A program made the position numbers and the translations under genes. The notes under the pieces were generated by a model. That model was not told the DNA's origin. It saw only the letters and a list, made by a program, of their open reading frames with translations, and did not search any database. A stretch of DNA of 64,000 nt from Yamagishiella unicocca (taxonomy: Eukaryota > Chlorophyta > Chlorophyceae > Chlamydomonadales > Volvocaceae): NCBI GenBank assembly GCA_003116995.1, contig BDSL01000013.1, forward strand, positions 372,001-436,000. The letters are read 5' to 3'. Below, piece after piece: positions 12,593 to 25,193 of the stretch. Each line of letters starts with the position of its first letter. The stretch's first letter is position 1.

Positions 12593-15500
12593 CGATGTAG
12601 ACGTCAATGCTGTTTGGGTTCATTAATGCTGGGAGTGAGTTAAGATTTCGCGCCATGTTAATGCATCTAGTCAGCACGTTAGGGTAGCTAGTAGCCTTTA
12701 GGGTTTCACGCGCCATGTTTTCACACCCTGTCGTCGTAGTATACTTGGGACTGCCCTGCTGAAACTTCCCTAGATATTTAGGAGAGAGGTATTTGGTCCT
12801 TCTTAAGGCGCAGGACTGACGTAGGGGCCTTCATTTGGCGTGTTAGGCAAACGAACGCTGGATGAACGAACGCTGTTTTCGAGGAGGGTCGGAAACTGCG
12901 TGCTTTTTGTTTGGCTAGTGATCATTGCGTGTGTGCGAGCGCGCCTGTTAGTTATAGCTCTTGGCCACCAGCGACCGGCGGACAGCTGGGGTTGGCGTGC
13001 AAGCAACAAATGAACGAACCGCGCGTAAAGATGGATAATTAGTAGTAATGCTGCCTGACCTGGTAACTACGTAAATATCTTCGTTACCGGTACGTGGCGT
13101 GTGGATTTTGTTTCAGACTACATAGTTTTACTTGATTACGGTAGCAGCTGCACGCGGAACCAACGTTACGACTAGACTACAAAGTAGCAGTGTGTTTCGG
13201 CGGGACCTGGCCCCCGCACGAACGTCACTGTTCCTGTGTAGTTTCTCTAACGATGGTACTCGGTGTAGGTCTGCTCCAGCAGGAAGCGAGGCAGCCTGTT
13301 TGGACTAGTGCATGGGTGTGATGATTCGCCCGCCTTATTCTTTAAGCGTATGCTGAACGTGCCCGTACATCAAACCTTATGATTACAAGGGTCTCTTGAC
13401 TCGATTGGGTCCTAACGAATGTAACGAAACTAACATTAAACGTACAACAACACTCTCCCCTTCTGCGAACCCATCCCTTTGCACGTGTCGTACATGGCAT
13501 TCCTAGCATCCGCCGATGGACATGATCCAACCAAGCCCCAGGGGCGCCTACCACACATGCTCGATTGAGCAGTGCGCCTGGACGATTGCGGATGCGGACC
13601 CATCCATACCTTACTGCACGCGAGGAACGTTTTAACACTCCTGAACGAAACGACCCGGGGGTTAATCAGGCAAACACACGCCAGGACACGACCCCGCGTG
13701 TGCCAGGCCAACCCTTCATGGTTCCATCCATGCGCCTAATAGTGCCATCGTATCGTTACATGAGGGGGGTATGCAGCTACATAGCGGGCCTCGGATGACT
13801 CTGCTGCCGCTATTGACGTGCGAGTGCGGTACAGCCAAAGCACATTCGATCGCAGCCTTGCATGGTCACCTTGGCCTTGCTAGTCTAATTTATATCATGG
13901 TAAGCTTCTTTTATTTCACCGTTTGCAGCCGTTCTAGTATCGCGACCGACCTCCATGTCGCCATGGCAGTCCCAAACATGTCAAATAGGCTCGCCAAGAA
14001 GCAGCTTGAACAACTCCGCAAGCTGAAACCTTCTTAGGGCCTGCATCTGAGCTGAATTCTTTGTGCAGCATGGCACTGCTGCTCTTGGTGGAAGGCGGCG
14101 ACATCATTCCAGATGCCTTGGCGTCGGCCGGTATGCTTGCCTGTCACGCCATCCTCCACTAGTTACTGAACAAATGCTAATGCCATTGCTTCAAGGCATT
14201 TGACGGGGCTTCCGGATCGCGAAAGCCTCTGCACCCGTTCAGCCTTTCTCTTCAGCTGAAGACAAAAGGACAATCAAACCAGATAAATGAATGAGCGCGC
14301 TATGTGTGGCGTGTGGTATCAGGACGGGTCGGTACAGGCCTGTATACACGAGCAGTTTGGTTTTACCGACCTTCGTTCTCGACCTTCGACCTGCGCGTAA
14401 TCTCTGTAAGCCTGAGCTTCATACTACTCGCTGTAGAAAGTTGTCTTCTGTAGAGCTGCACGTGCCTCATCAGGAACGGGGAAGGTCGTTGCGCTAATGC
14501 TTTCGGGTAGGGCCCACCAGACCGCCCCAATACTTAATGGCCTGTGCACGCCTGCGTCCCCATTATCAAGCAATCTCTCAAGCACTTTGTTTCGCTTCAT
14601 ACTTGCCTGTCGCCTCCCATCCAATTGTGATAAAACAAAGTCACTCGGTGTGCCCGCAAGCCCACCGTGGTGTTTGCGCGCTGTTTTTGCGTTCTTTGAA
14701 GTCAGTCCAGTCCAAGAATGGCGTGCTGTTTCCTTGATGTGTCCAAGTGTGTGGTCAAGTGCCCGTGTGGGTGAGTGCGGTTTGGGTCCGGGTAGCCGCC
14801 GGGCCAGGGTGAGAAGAGGCCTCCTTTCCAGCCCGGCGGTAACCTAGGCAGTTCTGGGGCACAAATAAAGTTTTCCGATTCTCCTTGGGGTGCTTTTCGT
14901 GCTTGGGCCTATTCGATGGTTGCGCAGCCAACCGTCTCCTGCCAAACCAGCAGGACCAGGCCGAATCAGCCATGATGTATCCATTTCCCGTAATTAAAGC
15001 AGCTTAGCTATGCACTCGCGTCGCCGTGCTCGCGTTTCGCGGCCTTCAGCATGCATCCTCACAATGAGTTTTCAACTTGTGACTGTATGCACCGTCGTCA
15101 CAAGCAGTTGCTTATGTGACGATTCAATTATTCATCTCATATGACTATAGTTTGGGAAGAAACCCTTTGCACGTAATGTTGTCTGCTTCGCTCGTTACGC
15201 ATGCAAGTTTTCGTTCGACTATCCTGTCCACTCTCCACCACAACTGAGAGCCGTGCTACTCGTGTTCATCAAGTTCTTACCGCTTGCCCTGCCAACGTCC
15301 GTCTTCCCATAGGCGGTATCCACACGGCGGCGCGGCGGTCAAGCCGCCCGTCACGTCCACTCCCGCCGTTATGGACGTCGTCATGCTGTCACCCACGGCA
15401 GCAAGGCCGTCGCGTCTATCGCTGCTGCGGTCCCATGCGATTGAGGTTGCGGAAATGGAGGAGGAGGAGGAGGAGGAGGAGGGAGGTCGCCATGGGCAAG

Positions 15501-16794
15501 GGGGAGGTGGAGGTGATGGGCGTGATGGAGATGACACGGTCTGCTGGGGAGGTACCGGCACCCGCTGACCGCGTGCGCTCACACCCACTTCAGGTGACGG
15601 ACGTTGAGGAGGAGGAGGAGGAGGAGGAGGAGGAGGGTCGCCGTCGTGGGCCAGGAAGAGGAGGAGGAGGAGGAGGTCGCCGTCGAGGACCAGGAAGAGG
15701 AGGAGGAGATTGCAGTGGCTCGGGAGGAAGTCGCAGCAGTGGCCCAGGACGAGCACGTCGATGAGGCTGGCCCAGCTGCCGAGGCCGCTGCCGCCGCCAC
15801 GCGTGAACCGGCCGACATGGAAGTCGCTGTACGGCAGGAGCTACCTCCCTGCCGGCTGGCAGGGCCCGGTTGCCCACGCGACCTGATGTCAAGAGTGTCG
15901 ATGACAGTGACAAGGCTTACAGAACTTTGCTCTGGAGCCTCGGAGCAGCCCATGGTGGAGTTGCAACAGGAGGGGGCGTCCGCGCAGCAGGTTTCCAGCA
16001 TCTTCACGGAGACGAAAGTCATCAGCGGCAGCAGCAGCGACAGCGTGTCTCTGCCTCTCCAGCTGGACACGCCTCCGCACCGCTCCGTCGAGGTTGGCAC
16101 ACTCACGCTCTCGTCGGCAGCACCAGCGGCAGCACCGGCAGCACCAAAGGGCGCTCGATGCAGCAAAGTTCCCAAGGCCGCCAAGCTTAATCATGTCAAG
16201 TCCGTGGTGGTGCGCAAGGTTGTGATTATGCGCCTCTCGGAGCCGGTGCGCGACCTACTGCTGCGCGCGGCGGAGGGCGAGGTTGGCGCGTGGGACGCTC
16301 TGCTGCTGCTCTTCCCCGTGGACATGTTTACGGAGCTCAAAGGCTACGAGACCGCGCGGCGCTCGCAGACCATGGCGGCCGTGGCGACGGGCGAGTCTGC
16401 AGTACCGGCGGCTCAAGTACCGGGACCGTCTACGCCCATGCTTGGCTGGCATGTGGAGTGCCTGCCGGGCTACTTGGACCACGTGCGGCTGGTAACGTAC
16501 CTGCCGTGGAGTGGACCCAGCAGCGAGATCCTGGCGCGCCACCCGCTGCTGGCCTAGGTGCTGGTTGGCGCATCTGGTTGGCTGGCTCCGTCACCACCCC
16601 GCAATGCATCCATGCCGTTTGGTGTTTGGAAGGAAGACGTGGCCGGTACGTGGGTCACAGTGGTCTGATTTGGGGTGGCTAGACGGCTCCGTTCAAGCTG
16701 GGTCCAGTGTGTAAGACATAGGCCTACGTACAGGAGCATACATAGACGAGTGAGAGGCGCCTGTGGGGCGTGCTAGCTGAATGTTGATTCAGAT
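12593..16794 (+). repeat. Array unit 4
   Basis: Complete unit (marker sites G, A, G). It has dense single-base indels from its start to about 15640, then matches the consensus again. The indel block is continuous with that of unit 3. Confidence 0.93.
15371..16557 (+). pseudogene. Glu-tract repeat-unit ORF, unit 4, frameshifted
   Basis: One extra G near 15481 and another near 15636, both in GAG runs, shift the frame twice. The rest of the ORF to the stop matches the other units. It lies at the end of the indel-rich block, so the lesions may be artefacts. Confidence 0.5.
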
Positions 16795-19700
16795 CGATGT
16801 AGACGTCAATGCTGTTTGGGTTCATTAATGCTGGGAGTGAGTTAAGATTTCGCGCCATGTTAATGCATCTAGTCCAGCACGTTAGGGTAGCTAGTAGCGC
16901 TTTAGGGTTTCACGCGCCATGTTTCACACCCTGTCGTCGTAGTATACTTGGGACTGCCCTGCTGAAACTTCCCTAGATATTTTAGGAGAGAGGTATTTGG
17001 TCCTTCTTAAGGCGCAGGACTGACGTAGGGGCCTTCATTTGGCGTGTTAGGCAAACGAACGCTGGATGAACGAACGCTGTTTTCGAGGAGGGTCGGAAAC
17101 TGCGTGCTTTTTGTTTTGGCTAGTGATCATTGCGTGTGTGCGAGCGCGCCTGTTAGTTATAGCTCTTGGCCACCAGCGACCGGCGGACAGCTGGGGTTGG
17201 CGTGCAAGCAACAAATGAACGAACCGCGCGTAAACATGGATAATTAGTAGTAATGCTGCTGACCTGGTAACTAAATAAATATCTGTCGTTACCGGTACGT
17301 GGCGTGTGGATTTTGTTTCAGACTACATAGTTTTACTTGATTACGGTAGCAGCTGCACGCGGAACCAACGTTACGACTTGACTACAAAGTAGCAGTGTGT
17401 TTCGGCGGGACCTGGCCCCCGCACGAACGTCACTGTTCCTGTGTAGTTTCTCTAACGATGGTACTCGGTGTAGGTCTGCTCCAGCAGGAAGCGAGGCAGC
17501 CTGTTTGGACTAGTGCATGGGTGTGATGATTCGCCCGCCTTATTCTTTAAGCGTATGCTGAACGTGCCCGTACATCAAACCTTATGATTACAAGGGTCTC
17601 TTGACTCGATTGGGTCCTAACGAATGTAACGAAACTAACATTAAACGTACAACAACACTCTCCCCTTCTGCGAACCCATCCCTTTGCACGTGTCGTACAT
17701 GGCATTCCTAGCATCCGCCGATGGACATGATCCGACCAAGCCCCAGGGGCGCCTACCACACATGGCTCGATTGAGCAGTGCGCCTGGACGATTGCGGATG
17801 CGGACCCATCCATACCTTACTGCACGCGAGGAACGTTTTAACACTCCTGAACGAAACGACCCGGGGGTTAATCAGGCAAACACACGCCAGGACACGACCC
17901 CCGCGTGTGCCAGGCCAACCCTTCATGGTTCCATCCATGCGCCTAATAGTGCCATCGTATCGTTACATGAGGGGGGTATGCAGCTACATAGCGGGCCTCG
18001 GATGACTCTGCTGCCGCTATTGACGTGCGAGTGCGGTACAGCCAAAGCACATTCGATCGCAGCCTTGCATGGTCACCTTGGCCTTGCTAGTCAATTTATA
18101 TCATGGTAAGCTTCTTTTATTTCACCGTTTGCAGCCGTTCTAGTATCGCGACCGACCTCCATGTCGCCATGGCAGTCCCAAACATGTCAAATAGGCTCGC
18201 CAAGAAGCAGCTGAACAACTCCGCAAGCTGAACCTTCTTAGGGCCTGCATCTGAGCTGAATTCTTTGTGCAGCATGGCACTGCTGCTCTTGGTGGAAGGC
18301 GGCGACATCATTCCAGATGCCTTGCGTCGGCCGGTATGCTTGCCTGTCACGCCATCCTCCACTAGTTTACTGAACAAATGCTAATGCCATTGCTTCAAGG
18401 CATTTGACGGGGCTTCCGGATCGCGAAAGCCTCTGCACCCGTTCAGCCTTTCTCTTCAGCTGAAGACAAAAGGACAATCAAACCAGATAAATGATGAGCG
18501 CGCTATGTGTGGCGTGTGGTATCAGGGACGCGGTCGGTACAGGCCTGTATACACGAGCAGTTTGGTTTTACCGACCTTCGTTCTCGACCTTCGACCTGCG
18601 CGTAATCTCTGTAAGCCTGAGCTTCATACTACTCGCTGTAGAAAGTTGTCTTCTGTAGAGCTGCACGTGCCTCATCAGGAACGGGGAAGGTCCGTTGCGC
18701 TAATGCTTTCGGGTAGGGCCCACCAGACCGCCCCAATACTTAATGGCCTGTGCACGCCTGCGTCCCCATTATCAAGCAATCTCTCAAGCACTTTGTTTCG
18801 CTTCATACTTGCCTGTCGCCTCCCATCCAATTGTGATAAAACAAAGTCACTCGGTGTGCCGCAAGCCCACCGTGGTGTTTGCGCGCTGTTTTTGCGTTCT
18901 TTGAAGTCAGTCCAGTCCAAGAATGGCGTGCTGTTTCCTTGATGTGTCCAAGTGTGTGGTCAAGTGCCCGTGTGGGTGAGTGCGGTTTGGGTCCGGGTAG
19001 CCGCCGGGCCAGGGTGAGAAGAGGCCTCCTTTCCAGCCCGGCGGTAACCTAGGCAGTTCTGGGGCACAAATAAAGTTTTTCCGATTCTCCTTGGGGTGCT
19101 TTTCGTGCTTGGGCCTATTCGATGGTTGCGCAGCCAACCGTCTCCTGCCAAACCAGCAGGACCAGGCCGAATCAGCCATGATAGTATCCATTTCCCGTAA
19201 TTAAAGCAGCTTAGCTATGCACTCGCGTCGCCGTGCTCGCGTTTCGCGGCCTTCAGCATGCATCCTCACAATGAGTTTTCAACTTGTGACTGTATGCACC
19301 GTCGTCACAAGCAGTTGCTTATGTGACGACTTCAATTATTCATCTCATATGACTATAGTTTGGGAAGAAACCCTTTGCACGTAATGTTGTCTGCTTCGCT
19401 CGTTACGCATGCAAGTTTTCGTTCGACTATCCTGTCCACTCTCCACCACAACTGAGAGCCGTGCTACTCGTGTTCATCAAGTTCTTACCGCTTGCCCTGC
19501 CAACGTCCGTCTTCCCATAGGCGGTATCCACACGGCGACGCGGCGGTCAAGCCGCCCGTCACGTCCACTCCCGCCGTTATGGACGTCGTCATGCTGTCAC
19601 CCACGGCAGCAAGGCCGTCGCGTCTATCGCTGCTGCGGTCCCATGCGATTGAGGTTGCGGAAATGGAGGAGGAGGAGGAGGAGGAGGTCGCCATGGGCAA

Positions 19701-20994
19701 GGGGGAGGTGGAGGTGATGGGCGTGATGGAGATGACACGGTCTGCTGGGGAGGTACCGGCACCCGCTGACCGCGTGCGCTCACACCCACTTCAGGTGACG
19801 GACGTTGAGGAGGAGGAGGAGGAGGAGGAGGAGGAGGTCGCCGTCGTGGGCCAGGAAGAGGAGGAGGAGGAGGAGGTCGCCGTCGAGGACCAGGAAGAGG
19901 AGGAGGAGATTGCAGTGGCTCGGGAGGAAGTCGCAGCAGTGGCCCAGGACGAGCACGTCGATGAGGCTGGCCCAGCTGCCGAGGCCGCTGCCGCCGCCAC
20001 GCGTGAACCGGCCGACATGGAAGTCGCTGTACGGCAGGAGCTACCTCCCTGCCGGCTGGCAGGGCCCGGTTGCCCACGCGACCTGATGTCAAGAGTGTCG
20101 ATGACAGTGACAAGGCTTACAGAACTTTGCTCTGGAGCCTCGGAGCAGCCCATGGTGGAGTTGCAACAGGAGGGGGCGTCCGCGCAGCAGGTTTCCAGCA
20201 TCTTCACGGAGACGAAAGTCATCAGCGGCAGCAGCAGCGACAGCGTGTCTCTGCCTCTCCAGCTGGACACGCCTCCGCACCGCTCCGTCGAGGTTGGCAC
20301 ACTCACGCTCTCGTCGGCAGCACCAGCGGCAGCACCGGCAGCACCAAAGGGCGCTCGATGCAGCAAAGTTCCCAAGGCCGCCAAGCTTAATCATGTCAAG
20401 TCCGTGGTGGTGCGCAAGGTTGTGATTATGCGCCTCTCGGAGCCGGTGCGCGACCTACTGCTGCGCGCGGCGGAGGGCGAGGTTGGCGCGTGGGACGCTC
20501 TGCTGCTGCTCTTCCCCGTGGACATGTTTACGGAGCTCAAAGGCTACGAGACCGCGCGGCGCTCGCAGACCATGGCGGCCGTGGCGACGGGCGAGTCTGC
20601 AGTACCGGCGGCTCAAGTACCGGGACCGTCTACGCCCATGCTTGGCTGGCATGTGGAGTGCCTGCCGGGCTACTTGGACCACGTGCGGCTGGTAACGTAC
20701 CTGCCGTGGAGTGGACCCAGCAGCGAGATCCTGGCGCGCCACCCGCTGCTGGCCTAGGTGCTGGTTGGCGCATCTGGTTGGCTGGCTCCGTCACCACCCC
20801 GCAATGCATCCATGCCGTTTGGTGTTTGGAAGGAAGACGTGGCCGGTACGTGGGTCACAGTGGTCTGATTTGGGGTGGCTAGACGGCTCCGTTCAAGCTG
20901 GGTCCAGTGTGTAAGACATAGGCCTACGTACAGGAGCATACATAGACGAGTGAGAGGCGCCTGTGGGGCGTGCTAGCTGAATGTTGATTCAGAT
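16795..20994 (+). repeat. Array unit 5
   Basis: Complete unit with an intact ORF whose second Glu tract is one codon longer than usual. Marker sites are C, T, G. A private change near 17268-17278 removes a C and alters ACTACGTAAAT to ACTAAATAAAT. Confidence 0.95.
19579..20757 (+). CDS. Acidic Glu-tract repeat-unit protein, unit 5
   Basis: Intact copy of 392 codons. The longest Glu run has ten residues instead of nine, and otherwise it matches unit 2. Function unknown. Confidence 0.45.
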   Translation: MDVVMLSPTAARPSRLSLLRSHAIEVAEMEEEEEEEVAMGKGEVEVMGVMEMTRSAGEVPAPADRVRSHPLQVTDVEEEEEEEEEEVAVVGQEEEEEEEVAVEDQEEEEEIAVAREEVAAVAQDEHVDEAGPAAEAAAAATREPADMEVAVRQELPPCRLAGPGCPRDLMSRVSMTVTRLTELCSGASEQPMVELQQEGASAQQVSSIFTETKVISGSSSDSVSLPLQLDTPPHRSVEVGTLTLSSAAPAAAPAAPKGARCSKVPKAAKLNHVKSVVVRKVVIMRLSEPVRDLLLRAAEGEVGAWDALLLLFPVDMFTELKGYETARRSQTMAAVATGESAVPAAQVPGPSTPMLGWHVECLPGYLDHVRLVTYLPWSGPSSEILARHPLLA

Positions 20995-23900
20995 CGATGT
21001 AGACGTCAATGCTGTTTGGGTTCATTAATGCTGGGAGTGAGTTAAGATTTCGCGCCATGTTAATGCATCTAGTCCAGCACGTTAGGGTAGCTAGTAGCGC
21101 TTTAGGGTTTCACGCGCCATGTTTCACACCCTGTCGTCGTAGTATACTTGGGACTGCCCTGCTGAAACTTCCCTAGATATTTTAGGAGAGAGGTATTTGG
21201 TCCTTCTTAAGGCGCAGGACTGACGTAGGGGCCTTCATTTGGCGTGTTAGGCAAACGAACGCTGGATGAACGAACGCTGTTTTCGAGGAGGGTCGGAAAC
21301 TGCGTGCTTTTTGTTTTGGCTAGTGATCATTGCGTGTGTGCGAGCGCGCCTGTTAGTTATAGCTCTTGGCCACCAGCGACCGGCGGACAGCTGGGGTTGG
21401 CGTGCAAGCAACAAATGAACGAACCGCGCGTAAAGATGGATAATTAGTAGTAATGCTGCCTGACCTGGTAACTACGTAAATATCTGTCGTTACCGGTACG
21501 TGGCGTGTGGATTTTGTTTCAGACTACATAGTTTTACTTGATTACGGTAGCAGCTGCACGCGGAACCAACGTTACGACTTGACTACAAAGTAGCAGTGTG
21601 TTTCGGCGGGACCTGGCCCCCGCACGAACGTCACTGTTCCTGTGTAGTTTCTCTAACGATGGTACTCGGTGTAGGTCTGCTCCAGCAGGAAGCGAGGCAG
21701 CCTGTTTGGACTAGTGCATGGGTGTGATGATTCGCCCGCCTTATTCTTTAAGCGTATGCTGAACGTGCCCGTACATCAAACCTTATGATTACAAGGGTCT
21801 CTTGACTCGATTGGGTCCTAACGAATGTAACGAAACTAACATTAAACGTACAACAACACTCTCCCCTTCTGCGAACCCATCCCTTTGCACGTGTCGTACA
21901 TGGCATTCCTAGCATCCGCCGATGGACATGATCCGACCAAGCCCCAGGGGCGCCTACCACACATGGCTCGATTGAGCAGTGCGCCTGGACGATTGCGGAT
22001 GCGGACCCATCCATACCTTACTGCACGCGAGGAACGTTTTAACACTCCTGAACGAAACGACCCGGGGGTTAATCAGGCAAACACACGCCAGGACACGACC
22101 CCGCGTGTGCCAGGCCAACCCTTCATGGTTCCATCCATGCGCCTAATAGTGCCATCGTATCGTTACATGAGGGGGGTATGCAGCTACATAGCGGGCCTCT
22201 GATGACTCTGCTGCCGCTATTGACGTGCGAGTGCGGTACAGCCAAAGCACATTCGATCGCAGCCTTGCATGGTCACCTTGGCCTTGCTAGTCAATTTATA
22301 TCATGGTAAGCTTCTTTTATTTCACCGTTTGCAGCCGTTCTAGTATCGCGACCGACCTCCATGTCGCCATGGCAGTCCCAAACATGTCGAATAGGCTCGC
22401 CAAGAAGCAGCTGAACAACTCCGCAAGCTGAGCCTTCTTAGGGCCTGCATCTGAGCTGAATTCTTTGTGCAGCATGGCACTGCTGCTCTTGGTGGAAGGC
22501 GGCGACATCATTCCAGATGCCTTGCGTCGGCCGGTATGCTTGCCTGTCACGCCATCCTCCACTAGTTTACTGAACAAATGCTAATGCCATTGCTTCAAGG
22601 CATTTGACGGGGCTTCCGGATCGCGAAAGCCTCTGCACCCGTTCAGCCTTTCTCTTCAGCTGAAGACAAAAGGACAATCAAACCAGATAAATGATGAGCG
22701 CGCTATGTGTGGCGTGTGGTATCAGGGACGCGGTCGGTACAGGCCTGTATACACGAGCAGTTTGGTTTTACCGACCTTCGTTCTCGACCTTCGACCTGCG
22801 CGTAATCTCTGTAAGCCTGAGCTTCATACTACTCGCTGTAGAAAGTTGTCTTCTGTAGAGCTGCACGTGCCTCATCAGGAACGGGGAAGGTCCGTTGCGC
22901 TAATGCTTTCGGGTAGGGCCCACCAGACCGCCCCAATACTTAATGGCCTGTGCACGCCTGCGTCCCCATTATCAAGCAATCTCTCAAGCACTTTGTTTCG
23001 CTTCATACTTGCCTGTCGCCTCCCATCCAATTGTGATAAAACAAAGTCACTCGGTGTGCCGCAAGCCCACCGTGGTGTTTGCGCGCTGTTTTTGCGTTCT
23101 TTGAAGTCAGTCCAGTCCAAGAATGGCGTGCTGTTTCCTTGATGTGTCCAAGTGTGTGGTCAAGTGCCCGTGTGGGTGAGTGCGGTTTGGGTCCGGGTAG
23201 CCGCCGGGCCAGGGTGAGAAGAGGCCTCCTTTCCAGCCCGGCGGTAACCTAGGCAGTTCTGGGGCACAAATAAAGTTTTTCCGATTCTCCTTGGGGTGCT
23301 TTCGTGCTTGGGCCTATTCGATGGTTGCGCAGCCAACCGTCTCCTGCCAAACCAGCAGGACCAGGCCGAATCAGCCATGATAGTATCCATTTCCCGTAAT
23401 TAAAGCAGCTTAGCTATGCACTCGCGTCGCCGTGCTCGCGTTTCGCGGCCTTCAGCATGCATCCTCACAATGAGTTTTCAACTTGTGACTGTATGCACCG
23501 TCGTCACAAGCAGTTGCTTATGTGACGACTTCAATTATTCATCTCATATGACTATAGTTTGGGAAGAAACCCTTTGCACGTAATGTTGTCTGCTTCGCTC
23601 GTTACGCATGCAAGTTTTCGTTCGACTATCCTGTCCACTCTCCACCACAACTGAGAGCCGTGCTACTCGTGTTCATCAAGTTCTTACCGCTTGCCCTGCC
23701 AACGTCCGTCTTCCCATAGGCGGTATCCACACGGCGACGCGGCGGTCAAGCCGCCCGTCACGTCCACTCCCGCCGTTATGGACGTCGTCATGCTGTCACC
23801 CACGGCAGCAAGGCCGTCGCGTCTATCGCTGCTGCGGTCCCATGCGATTGAGGTTGCGGAAATGGAGGAGGAGGAGGAGGAGGAGGAGGTCGCCATGGGC

Positions 23901-25193
23901 AAGGGGGAGGTGGAGGTGATGGGCGTGATGGAGATGACACGGTCTGCTGGGGAGGTACCGGCACCCGCTGACCGCGTGCGCTCACACCCACTTCAGGTGA
24001 CGGACGTTGAGGAGGAGGAGGAGGAGGAGGAGGAGGTCGCCGTCGTGGGCCAGGAAGAGGAGGAGGAGGAGGAGGTCGCCGTCGAGGACCAGGAAGAGGA
24101 GGAGGAGATTGCAGTGGCTCGGGAGGAAGTCGCAGCAGTGGCCCAGGACGAGCACGTCGATGAGGCTGGCCCAGCTGCCGAGGCCGCTGCCGCCGCCACG
24201 CGTGAACCGGCCGACATGGAAGTCGCTGTACGGCAGGAGCTACCTCCCTGCCGGCTGGCAGGGCCCGGTTGCCCACGCGACCTGATGTCAAGAGTGTCGA
24301 TGACAGTGACAAGGCTTACAGAACTTTGCTCTGGAGCCTCGGAGCAGCCCATGGTGGAGTTGCAACAGGAGGGGGCGTCCGCGCAGCAGGTTTCCAGCAT
24401 CTTCACGGAGACGAAAGTCATCAGCGGCAGCAGCAGCGACAGCGTGTCTCTGCCTCTCCAGCTGGACACGCCTCCGCACCGCTCCGTCGAGGTTGGCACA
24501 CTCACGCTCTCGTCGGCAGCACCAGCGGCAGCACCGGCAGCACCAAAGGGCGCTCGATGCAGCAAAGTTCCCAAGGCCGCCAAGCTTAATCATGTCAAGT
24601 CCGTGGTGGTGCGCAAGGTTGTGATTATGCGCCTCTCGGAGCCGGTGCGCGACCTACTGCTGCGCGCGGCGGAGGGCGAGGTTGGCGCGTGGGACGCTCT
24701 GCTGCTGCTCTTCCCCGTGGACATGTTTACGGAGCTCAAAGGCTACGAGACCGCGCGGCGCTCGCAGACCATGGCGGCCGTGGCGACGGGCGAGTCTGCA
24801 GTACCGGCGGCTCAAGTACCGGGACCGTCTACGCCCATGCTTGGCTGGCATGTGGAGTGCCTGCCGGGCTACTTGGACCACGTGCGGCTGGTAACGTACC
24901 TGCCGTGGAGTGGACCCAGCAGCGAGATCCTGGCGCGCCACCCGCTGCTGGCCTAGGTGCTGGTTGGCGCATCTGGTTGGCTGGCTCCGTCACCACCCCG
25001 CAATGCATCCATGCCGTTTGGTGTTTGGAAGGAAGACGTGGCCGGTACGTGGGTCACAGTGGTCTGATTTGGGGTGGCTAGACGGCTCCGTTCAAGCTGG
25101 GTCCAGTGTGTAAGACATAGGCCTACGTACAGGAGCATACATAGACGAGTGAGAGGCGCCTGTGGGGCGTGCTAGCTGAATGTTGATTCAGAT
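20995..25193 (+). repeat. Array unit 6
   Basis: Complete unit with an intact ORF whose first Glu tract is one codon longer than usual. Marker sites are G, T, T, a combination found in no other unit. Confidence 0.95.
23778..24956 (+). CDS. Acidic Glu-tract repeat-unit protein, unit 6
   Basis: Intact copy of 392 codons. The first Glu run has eight residues instead of seven. Function unknown. Confidence 0.45.
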   Translation: MDVVMLSPTAARPSRLSLLRSHAIEVAEMEEEEEEEEVAMGKGEVEVMGVMEMTRSAGEVPAPADRVRSHPLQVTDVEEEEEEEEEVAVVGQEEEEEEEVAVEDQEEEEEIAVAREEVAAVAQDEHVDEAGPAAEAAAAATREPADMEVAVRQELPPCRLAGPGCPRDLMSRVSMTVTRLTELCSGASEQPMVELQQEGASAQQVSSIFTETKVISGSSSDSVSLPLQLDTPPHRSVEVGTLTLSSAAPAAAPAAPKGARCSKVPKAAKLNHVKSVVVRKVVIMRLSEPVRDLLLRAAEGEVGAWDALLLLFPVDMFTELKGYETARRSQTMAAVATGESAVPAAQVPGPSTPMLGWHVECLPGYLDHVRLVTYLPWSGPSSEILARHPLLA

